This document shows positions 44,074 through 51,198 of a stretch of DNA of 64,000 nucleotides, one piece after another (positions within the stretch are counted from its first letter, which is position 1; each line of letters opens with the position of its first letter). Below the pieces are notes generated by a model. It was given only the letters and a program-made list of their open reading frames with translations, searched no databases and was not told where the DNA came from. Location of the stretch: assembly GCF_003015185.1 (NCBI RefSeq), contig NZ_CP027860.1, positions 5,177,001-5,241,000 of the forward strand, given 5' to 3'. The translations under genes and the position numbers were made by a program. This stretch comes from Ahniella affigens. Lineage in GTDB: Bacteria; Pseudomonadota; Gammaproteobacteria; Xanthomonadales; Ahniellaceae.

Positions 44074-44520
44074 TCAGCCGTCGAAGCCGCCACCGAACAT
44101 CTGGTCGACGCTGACGGTTGGGGCTTGCTCGAAGGCGCCACCGAACATCGTATCGCTCTGTTCGTCGAATGCCGCGACAAAAAGGGTATCTGGGGACGGC
44201 TGAGCCGCCATCGCTGGAGCCGACGCATGTTCGGGTGCACGCACCCAGAATGCGCCAATCGCCAGCGCGCCAATCGCGGCGGCCGCCAGCACCGGCGGCA
44301 TGCCGGCCTCGCGCCACCAGGTTTGCAGCCGATCGAACCACGACCCGGCCTGCACCCGAGCGACGTCCTGGGCCAGGGTTTGTGCCAGTGGTTCGGTTGC
44401 CAGCGCGAGCTTCAACGCGCGAATGTCGTCGGCGTGGCTGAGATCGAGCAATGCACGCTGATCACCGGCCAGAATGCCAGCCAATTGGTGAGTCGTCAGT
44501 TTGGATGCCTGGTCAGTCAT
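44074..44520 (-). CDS. Membrane protein paired with ECF sigma factor, possible anti-sigma
   Basis: 148 residues. About 85 cytoplasmic residues precede one membrane segment (VLAAAAIGALAIGAFWV). The roughly 45-residue C-terminal part is then outside and contains three similar motifs: DTLFVAAFDEQ, DTMFGGAFEQ and DQMFGGGFDG. Placement immediately after, and overlapping by 8 bases, an ECF sigma gene makes an anti-sigma or sigma-regulatory role likely, but no zinc-anti-sigma (HxxxCxxC) motif is present. The repeated tail resembles the C-termini of exported proteins further along the window. Confidence 0.65.
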   Translation of the reverse strand: MTDQASKLTTHQLAGILAGDQRALLDLSHADDIRALKLALATEPLAQTLAQDVARVQAGSWFDRLQTWWREAGMPPVLAAAAIGALAIGAFWVRAPEHASAPAMAAQPSPDTLFVAAFDEQSDTMFGGAFEQAPTVSVDQMFGGGFDG

Positions 44521-45058
44521 CGATGTTCTCGCCTCCGCGCGCTCGCAGTCGATCCTTCAATTCTTCAATGCCGCGGTAGGACAATTGCTGGGCCGAGGCA
44601 ATGGAAATGCCGAGCAGGCGGGCGATTTCGTCGGCAGTAAAGCCTTGAATCGCGAGCTTGACCGGCAAGCGCCGGCGCTCGGGCAGTTCATGGATCTCGG
44701 CCAATAAGCGCTTGCGCCACTCGTCGGCTCGGGCTTCAAGCTCCGGGTTGGGGGCTTGGGCCAGAGTGGGGTCCAGGTCGGCCTCGTCGGTATCGGCAAG
44801 GTCTTCCGTGGGGCGGTTTTCGACGCGCCGAAGCGCATCGACCACCGTGGTTACGACCACTCTCTGTATATAAGACGCAGGGAACTCAACTTTTTTGTCA
44901 CTTTCCAGCGTTCGCCAGAGTTTGATACGGACTTCCTGCTCAATATCGTCCGGATCCAGGCCCTGGCCGCGCCCACAATGCTGCTCGACCAGCACCCTGA
45001 GGCGCTGGCCGAACTGCGCCAGGAGCGCGGTCAGTTGGGCTTGTCTGGAGTCTGGCAT
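44513..45058 (-). CDS. ECF-type RNA polymerase sigma factor
   Basis: About 181 residues. Region 2 contains DPDDIEQEVRIKLWRTL and VVTTVVDALRRV. Region 4 shows the HTH with GFTADEIARLLGISIASAQQ and a final RLRARG helix. These sigma-70 family members are usually held by a membrane anti-sigma factor, here probably the overlapping downstream gene. A short linker is acidic (DLADTDEADLDP). ATG 45058 chosen, as the extension to 45118 has no sigma sequence. The hairpin element lies directly upstream. Confidence 0.85.
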   Translation of the reverse strand: MPDSRQAQLTALLAQFGQRLRVLVEQHCGRGQGLDPDDIEQEVRIKLWRTLESDKKVEFPASYIQRVVVTTVVDALRRVENRPTEDLADTDEADLDPTLAQAPNPELEARADEWRKRLLAEIHELPERRRLPVKLAIQGFTADEIARLLGISIASAQQLSYRGIEELKDRLRARGGENIDD

Positions 45059-45084
45059 GCACAAGGGTCTGGCTGCGGGGCCCG

Positions 45085-45250
45085 CTAGCTTATTGACCCG
45101 GCAGGAAATAATCAGCAAGTTCCGGCCGGGTCAAGCGCGCGGGCCACGGATGGCCCGCCCGCGCCAGCACGATGCACTGGCGCGGGTTTCGAACCGGAGC
45201 CGTGCCGGACTCGAAACGAATTGAGTTGAACCGGAAGTTCAACGCAATTC
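45085..45250 (-). mobile_element. Divergent five-hairpin element in a divergent promoter region
   Basis: Five adjacent hairpins on the minus strand: 45218-45250, 45186-45217, 45159-45185, 45139-45158 and 45093-45134. In order and content they parallel H1-H5 of the element at 6119: the H2 segment GAGTCCGGCAC and H4 (GCGGGCCATCC/GTGGCCCGC) are shared, while H1, H3 and H5 have different but self-complementary sequences. The rest of 45251-45480 between the two genes shows no gene. Confidence 0.55.
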
Positions 45251-45480
45251 ATGCCGGATCAATATTGGCGACGAACGCGGCTCGCCAAGCTGCCCCTTGC
45301 CGCATTGCACCCAAGCCGAGCACAATCCGGCTTCTGGTTGTGTGGGGTCCTCGGTTTCAGGATCGGCTTGGTTCATGGTCCGACAGCGGAGTCTGTCTGC
45401 CTGAGCCGGGTTAAACCTGTGCCAGACTTGCCAACGAGTCGGCGCAATCGTGCCGATTTGCCGTCCGCTAGGGAGCACGT

Positions 45481-48225
45481 GTGTCCGGAATTCTGGTAGT
45501 CGAACGTTCAACAACCTTGAAGCATCTCCTGCAGCGAACCATGCAGGCGGCTCAGGTTGGCAGTTGGGCCGAACTCGACAGTTACGCCGACACGCTCGAC
45601 CACCTGCAGCGTGCCCGCGATCTGGGCCAGCCCTACGCGCTGGTGATTCTCGGCGCGCCGGCACGGATGACCCGCGATTTTGACGATCTCCTCCTTTACC
45701 TTCGGAATCCGCGCGAATTGAAAGTGCCAGTTCTGGTACTCGCGCATGAACGCACAGCCGATCTCTCGGTGTTTCTGACCGCACGCCCAGAAACCCAGTT
45801 CTTGCTATGGGCCAACTTTTCGAAGATTCCGACAGTCATCCGCCAGGCTGTCGGAGCGCCCGCGGCGCCACCGGTCAGCGCACCAGAACCAAATCGGATC
45901 GATCGCGCAAAAGCCGAGATCGCCCGCTCAGAACAAGCATCCCAAGACCGCCGACCAGCGGCACCCGTCGCGCCGTCGCAGCCCTCGGCCAGCACAACCA
46001 CGACCGCGCCTGGAATCGTGCGTAAGCCGGCTCCCACAGCCGTGCCAGCCGCGGTCGTTGAGCCGCCACCCGCAGCGCCCACCGATGACAGCCCTCACAA
46101 AGAGCCCAATGGCATCCATGTGCTGTTTGTGGATGACTCGGCCAGCGTGCGTCTTGCGTACAAGCATTTGCTTGAACGCAATGGCTACGGTTGCGATGTG
46201 GCCGCCTCGATCAGCGAGGGGCTCAGCAAAGCCCAGGCACAGCAGTTCGACTTGTTCGTACTCGATTATTTTCTGCCCGATGGCAGCGGTGATGAGTTGT
46301 GCCGGCGTTTGCACGCGATCAGCAAGTATCGCGACACGCCGGTTGCGATCATTACCAGCACGTACCGGGAAGACATTATCCGCAAGTCGCTGGAGGCGGG
46401 CGCCCTGGAGTGCACGTTCAAGAACGAGGCGAAGGAGCTCTTCCTGGCGCGCGTCCGGAGCCTGGCCAGCCAGGTCTTGATGCACAAGCAAGTGCTGGCC
46501 GAGAAGCAGCGCCTGGGTGGCATTCTCGGGTCGGTCGGCGATGGTGTGTACGGGGTCGATGCGCAAGGCATGCTGAGCTTCATCAATCCGACGGCGCTGC
46601 GGCTCCTGGGTCATGACGAGGAGTCCGCGCTGATTGGCATGCGGGCGCATGACGCCATTCATCATTCCGACGATCAGGGCTCGACCGTTCGCGAAGCCGA
46701 TTCGCGTCTCGCTCAGGCCTACCGGAGTGGTGAGCAGATCAACCGCTTGGAAACATTTTTCTTTGATCGGGACCGCCGCGTGGTGCCGGTCGAATGCTCC
46801 GTCCACCCCCTGATGTTTCAGGGCAAGCGCGACGGCGCTGTCGTGGTGTTCCGCGATATTTCCGAACGCAAAACGGCAGATCGTTTGAAGTGGGAATTGA
46901 GCCACGACAACGCCACCGGTCTGTTCAACGCGCGCCACTTCACCCAACTTCTGAGCCAGGAGCTCGGCAGACGGCGCGAGGCGGGCGGGTACTCCGCTGT
47001 GCTGTACATCGACATCGACCGGTTCACTCACATTGTCGATATCGCTGGAAGCGAAGCCGCAGACCAGATTCTGGTCGATTACGGTCAGATGATCAGCAAG
47101 CGCCTGCGGGACGGCGATGTGTTGGCACGGCTCGAAGCCGATCGGCTCGCGCTGCTCCTGACGAATGTCCAGCTCGACAACTTGTTTACGGTAGCCGATG
47201 GCTTTCGCGAACTCGCGCGGCAGGTGTTCTACCCGTTGAATCGCCTGCGCCGACACGCCACTGCGTCGGTCGGGGTGGCCGTGTTGTCGCGCGATACACC
47301 GTCGCCAGAGTACGTGATCGAGCACGCCCGCGTGGCGTGCCGCAGCGCCAAGCATCGTGGTCGCGATCAGACCCAGATCTACGTGGGTGAGCACGACGTG
47401 CGTGTCGCGCGGGAGCTGGAGGCCGGCTGGATTTCGCGCTTCAAGGAAGCGATCGAGGAAAACCGCTTCGAGTTCGCGGCGCAACCTATTGTGCCCATCA
47501 CCGATGTAATCGGCGCCCCCGATAGCCCCGAGGGCAGCTGGCGCTTGGGCAATCGTGAGCACGAGGTGCTGTTCGAACTGCTGATCCGGATGCGCGAACG
47601 CAAAGGCGAGTTTGTGTCGCCGGCCGTCTTCGTGCCACTGGCCGAGCGCGTGGGCATGATGTCGAAAATCGATCTGTGGGGCGTGCGCCACGTGCTCACT
47701 GTGCTGCAGGAGAAGAACGCGTTTGCCGGTCGTGTGGCCTTCAGTATCAATCTGTCGAATCAGACCCTGGCGGACACCGAAGCGATGTCGGCCATCTCGG
47801 ACTTGATCAGATCCAGTGGCGTGCCACCGAAGTCGTTGGTGTTCGAGATCACCGAAACCAGCGAGATGACATCGATGCATCTGGTCCGCAAGCACATGAA
47901 TTTGCTGCGCGGCCTGGGCTGCCGGTTTGCACTCGACGACTTCGGCACCGGTTTCTCGTCGTTTACGCATCTCCGCCACTTGCCGGTCGACTTCGTCAAA
48001 GTCGAAGGCAGTTTTGTCGAAGGCATGGCCGACAATGATCTCGACCACACCATGGTGTCGAGCATCGTCAATCTCGCGAAGTCGATGAAGCTTGCCGTCA
48101 TTGGCGAGCATGTCGACTCGGCAGCAACGTTGTCATCGCTGCGCGCGTCGGGCGCCGAGTATGCGCAAGGGCACTACCTCGGCGCGCCGAAGAAGCTCGC
48201 GGATCTAGACTTCAGCTCGTTTTGA
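45481..48225 (+). CDS. Response regulator with PAS, degenerate GGDEF and EAL domains
   Basis: 914 residues, GTG start with GGAG upstream. Residues 1-120: a receiver-like domain, lacking clear phospho-Asp context. After a Pro/Ala-rich linker, a second receiver (about 212-330) with HVLFVDDSAS and FVLDYFLP. A PAS domain follows at about 345-455, then a GGDEF-like domain in which GGDEF reads EADRL, so cyclase activity is doubtful. The EAL domain at about 640-910 keeps ELLIRM, INLSNQTL, LVFEITET, DDFGTGFSS and an E in IGEHVDS, so c-di-GMP phosphodiesterase activity is possible. Overall design recalls FimX-type regulators of type IV pili. Location is cytoplasmic. Confidence 0.85.
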   Translation: MSGILVVERSTTLKHLLQRTMQAAQVGSWAELDSYADTLDHLQRARDLGQPYALVILGAPARMTRDFDDLLLYLRNPRELKVPVLVLAHERTADLSVFLTARPETQFLLWANFSKIPTVIRQAVGAPAAPPVSAPEPNRIDRAKAEIARSEQASQDRRPAAPVAPSQPSASTTTTAPGIVRKPAPTAVPAAVVEPPPAAPTDDSPHKEPNGIHVLFVDDSASVRLAYKHLLERNGYGCDVAASISEGLSKAQAQQFDLFVLDYFLPDGSGDELCRRLHAISKYRDTPVAIITSTYREDIIRKSLEAGALECTFKNEAKELFLARVRSLASQVLMHKQVLAEKQRLGGILGSVGDGVYGVDAQGMLSFINPTALRLLGHDEESALIGMRAHDAIHHSDDQGSTVREADSRLAQAYRSGEQINRLETFFFDRDRRVVPVECSVHPLMFQGKRDGAVVVFRDISERKTADRLKWELSHDNATGLFNARHFTQLLSQELGRRREAGGYSAVLYIDIDRFTHIVDIAGSEAADQILVDYGQMISKRLRDGDVLARLEADRLALLLTNVQLDNLFTVADGFRELARQVFYPLNRLRRHATASVGVAVLSRDTPSPEYVIEHARVACRSAKHRGRDQTQIYVGEHDVRVARELEAGWISRFKEAIEENRFEFAAQPIVPITDVIGAPDSPEGSWRLGNREHEVLFELLIRMRERKGEFVSPAVFVPLAERVGMMSKIDLWGVRHVLTVLQEKNAFAGRVAFSINLSNQTLADTEAMSAISDLIRSSGVPPKSLVFEITETSEMTSMHLVRKHMNLLRGLGCRFALDDFGTGFSSFTHLRHLPVDFVKVEGSFVEGMADNDLDHTMVSSIVNLAKSMKLAVIGEHVDSAATLSSLRASGAEYAQGHYLGAPKKLADLDFSSF

Positions 48226-48275
48226 TGGCCGATAGGTTCGGCCATTCTGAGCCAATGTGAAATTCGCGAGGTGGG

Positions 48276-49709
48276 CTATTCGGGGTTTTCGAAACCGTTC
48301 CGGAAGACGCCACTCGAACCAAGCCGGGTCAGAACGACGTCCGTATCGTTGCCGTTCCAAACCCGGGAGCCCACGGCCATGATCAGCCCAGCTGGATCGA
48401 CATACAGCCGCTGCACAAACGAGCGGTTGTTATTTGGATTGCTGGAACTGAACGTGTGTGACCAGCTCGCGACGCCGTTCGTACCGAAGTTTGATTCGGT
48501 CAGCAAGCTCAAGCCATTTGCGCTCGGTGAGAACGCACGCATCTGGCTTGGCGTGGCGGTTCCATTCAGCGGCGCGAATCCGAGGGCAATGAACACATAG
48601 CCTCCATACACGAGGGGCGGCGTGATGCCGGCGTTCGTCAGCGAAAACTGCATTGGCGTGCAGCTGACCAGCACGCTTTCGCCAATGTTGATGCGCGCCA
48701 CCGCCGCGTGGCGCTGCCCCGAGCTCGTGTAGAGCAAACTGGCGGCATAGTCGGTGCCGGTTATTGCGGTGATGCCGATAATCGACGGGATCGCCAGTGT
48801 TGGACAATGGTCGATTCCAACGTTGATATTTGGAATTTGCGGGTACAAGTCAAACGCGATGCCATCGCGCAAGGCGTAGTGTTGCACCACGGTGCGGCTC
48901 GGCAAAGTATCGCCGAGCAAGGTCTGCGCAATGACGTAGGCATTCGCCGGCTGATTGAAATACACCGCAGTGACTTGGCCATCGGATTCGCCACTCGCGA
49001 TGCCAAGCACACTCTGCGCAACCGACGTATCGTGGTTGCTCGTTGCTGGCATCTGCGCAAACGCGGGTTCTTTGACCCCCGTTCCGGATTTCGCCCAGCC
49101 GCCGATGAAGTAGTCGCCACCGGGCAGGCACTCCAGATCGTTGATCGCCTCGTCGCGCTCGCCGCCGCCATCGACAAGGCTGAACACTGCCTTGCCATCG
49201 CTGGAATAGGTCAGGTCCAAGTCACCCGCCGCCGTAAAGCGCACCAACGCCATATCCTTGGGACCACCACTACCCGACGCTCCCGGTGCGCTTGCTGCGA
49301 CCACGAACCGACCTTGTGTGTCTTGGCAGGCATCAATGACGTCCGTGATGTTCAGCGCCTGAAAGTCCACCTTGCCATCACCACCACCGAAGCTGATGTC
49401 GGCAGCGCCCGTGTAGAGATTCCGAGACAGCGCGATGCCCACCAGATTCGTGTCGGCATTGCTGATGTCGACCCGCGCGACCGCAGTGATCTTGCCGTCG
49501 TTCGGATCCGAGAATGCCGCAATACCGAGATCGGTGAATTGGGAGCCCGAGAGGTCGAACGACACGGCCACTCGGCCAGGTGCCGGGGTCGTGGAACTCG
49601 TGAACGTGCCTTCCAGTTCGGCAAAATAATTCAGGTTAAAGGAGCCGGCGTAAGCGGCAGTAGCGACGAGGGTAGCGGCGCAAAAGGCAAGGCGAGTGAC
49701 AGTCTTCAT
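48276..49709 (-). CDS. Secreted beta-propeller-like protein with GFE-type tail
   Basis: About 477 residues. Signal peptide MKTVTRLAFCAATLVATAAYA. The mature part has spaced repeats of the type GDGKVDFQALNI, SSDGKAVFSL and GTNGVASWSHTF, as in delta-60/beta-propeller repeat proteins. It ends GVFRNGFENPE, a tail resembling those of two other products in this window. Extracellular location is inferred. No catalytic motif. The gene converges with the EAL protein; start 49709. Confidence 0.75.
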   Translation of the reverse strand: MKTVTRLAFCAATLVATAAYAGSFNLNYFAELEGTFTSSTTPAPGRVAVSFDLSGSQFTDLGIAAFSDPNDGKITAVARVDISNADTNLVGIALSRNLYTGAADISFGGGDGKVDFQALNITDVIDACQDTQGRFVVAASAPGASGSGGPKDMALVRFTAAGDLDLTYSSDGKAVFSLVDGGGERDEAINDLECLPGGDYFIGGWAKSGTGVKEPAFAQMPATSNHDTSVAQSVLGIASGESDGQVTAVYFNQPANAYVIAQTLLGDTLPSRTVVQHYALRDGIAFDLYPQIPNINVGIDHCPTLAIPSIIGITAITGTDYAASLLYTSSGQRHAAVARINIGESVLVSCTPMQFSLTNAGITPPLVYGGYVFIALGFAPLNGTATPSQMRAFSPSANGLSLLTESNFGTNGVASWSHTFSSSNPNNNRSFVQRLYVDPAGLIMAVGSRVWNGNDTDVVLTRLGSSGVFRNGFENPE

Positions 49710-49968
49710 GGCATACCAGATTTGGGGTTCAAGTCTGAGTACGAGATGGGGCACCCAAATGGGGCAAACCCCAAAGTCGAACACTAGATTGGCGGGTTGA
49801 AATGCCGATTCCGGACCGCTTCGCGAACATCCCAGCTTGGTGCCGCAGCTTGGGAAGACACCCCAATTTGTGGCCAGCAACTTGCGCGAATGACGAACCA
49901 ATACTGGCGGCCATGCCATGGCTGCCTAGAATCGCCACCAGATTCGGAAGCCTTGACCTGGAGGCAGC

Positions 49969-50532
49969 ATGACACCCACTACCCAGCGCCGGAACAAGCT
50001 GGCGCTGTACGTCTATTTGCTGGTCGCAGCCTATGGTGTCGTCTTGACACTCTGCCAACCGGTGAAGGTTGAGCTGGGCGTAAGTCAGCTCAGCGCCAAA
50101 CACGTCAACGACCTGCTTGTCGCACACTACGGCTCGAAGCTCCACGCGGTGCAATGGCAGACCGACCCTGCGGTCCAAGGCTGCAACCGGCTCAGTTTTC
50201 GGGCCACCGAGACCATATTGGACCGACCAACCCTGGTCCGGCGCTTCTCGGACAGCATGAACGCCGCAGGTGGCGTTGCGTGCGGCTCTGGCCTCAGTGT
50301 TCAGACCCTGCCCCCTGCGGTACTCGGGTGGCTACCGCTGCTTGCGCTGGGTTTGTTTTGGCTGATTACGTTTGTCCTGCCCGTCCTGTTGAACCAGGGT
50401 GTATCTGCGCCGCCAGGGCAGCTCCAATCCCTGCTGGTCTCCTATGCCAGCCGATGTTGCCTGGCGTTGAGCCTGGCTGTGCTCGTAGTCATGATGGGCC
50501 GATTGGCTTGGCTCTTTTCAAGCGCAGGCTAG
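49969..50532 (+). CDS. Hypothetical membrane protein
   Basis: 187 residues, three hydrophobic segments (LALYVYLLVAAYGVVLTLC, LLALGLFWLITFVLPVLL, CLALSLAVLVVMMGRL), with a Cys-containing soluble loop between the first and second. GAGG precedes the ATG. No family recognised. It is divergent from the preceding secreted protein gene and followed by repeats. Confidence 0.65.
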   Translation: MTPTTQRRNKLALYVYLLVAAYGVVLTLCQPVKVELGVSQLSAKHVNDLLVAHYGSKLHAVQWQTDPAVQGCNRLSFRATETILDRPTLVRRFSDSMNAAGGVACGSGLSVQTLPPAVLGWLPLLALGLFWLITFVLPVLLNQGVSAPPGQLQSLLVSYASRCCLALSLAVLVVMMGRLAWLFSSAG

Positions 50533-50650
50533 TTGCGGACTGGTCTTGCGGCAAGATCGGTTCGGGCCTGAAGGCCCTCCCACAAACAGCGAATCAAGCT
50601 CGCGGCAAGAATGACTCGGGCCTGAAGGCCCTCTCATCAATCACGCCATA

Positions 50651-51118
50651 ACCCATTGGTCTTGCGACCCAATAAATTGCGGGTGGTGATGATTCTGACC
50701 GCAAGTAACCCCCTCCCTTGGCCCTCCCCCGCGCTCGCGGGGGAGGGAGAAATGCTCCCTCTCCCACGCGAGTGGGAGAGGGCTGGGGAGAGGGCTACTT
50801 GCCACACTGTGCCGTCGTGAAAATCGCGCATCGTCGCTGACAGTTTGATGCGCGAATCAGCGCACCAAAGGGGCGGCTAGACTCCCACGCGAGTGGAAGC
50901 GGGCTGGGGAGAGGGCTACTTGCGACACTGTGCCGTCGTGAAAATCGCGCATCGTCACTGACAGTTTGATGCGCGAATCAGCGCACCAAAAGGGGCGGCT
51001 AGGCTCCCACGCGAGTGGAAGCGGGCTTTGGAGAGGGCTACTTGCCACACTGTGCCATCGTAAGAATCGCGCATCGTCGCTGACAGTTTGATGCGCGAAT
51101 CAGCGCACCTTCCGTGCG
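50651..51118. repeat. Composite repeat with three ~121 bp tandem units
   Basis: Units start CTCCCACGCGAGTGG at 50761, 50882 and 51004 and share AGAGGGCTACTTGC, ACACTGTGCC and TTTGATGCGCGAATCAGCGC. Outer part 50651-50760 contains a palindrome CCCTCCCCCGCG/CGCGGGGGAGGG that is the intact form of the site interrupted by the five-hairpin element at 6119. The gap 50533-51198 has no gene; hairpins like those of the REP array lie at 50540-50640. Confidence 0.8.
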
Positions 51119-51129
51119 ACCATAGCTCC

Positions 51130-51182
51130 CAAAAAAAGGCCCCCGCTCAGTCAAGAGGCCTGGACATCATCCAGGCCTCCTG
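51130..51182 (-). terminator. Probable terminator of the FG-GAP gene
   Basis: On the minus strand, downstream of the stop at 51199, GAGGCCTGGA and TCCAGGCCTC form a perfect 10 bp stem with a five-base loop, followed 17 bases later by GGGGGCC and a run of seven T. Placement and T-run suggest intrinsic termination, though the spacer is longer than usual. Confidence 0.6.
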
Positions 51183-51198
51183 CGCAGACACTACCGAA

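Noticed and set aside
45090-45250. tRNA gene suggested by clustered hairpins and GGTTTCGAACC-like bases
   Set aside because: No acceptor stem or CCA-like end, and the hairpins match the five-hairpin element instead of a cloverleaf.
45928-48111. 727-codon minus-strand open frame
   Set aside because: It lies fully opposite the REC-PAS-GGDEF-EAL gene, whose domains are unmistakable; the reverse frame is His-rich and has no recognisable domain.
49730-49880. Riboswitch in the leader of the secreted protein gene
   Set aside because: The region has repeated CCCAA/TTGGG tracts, but no consensus of any riboswitch class I know could be fitted.
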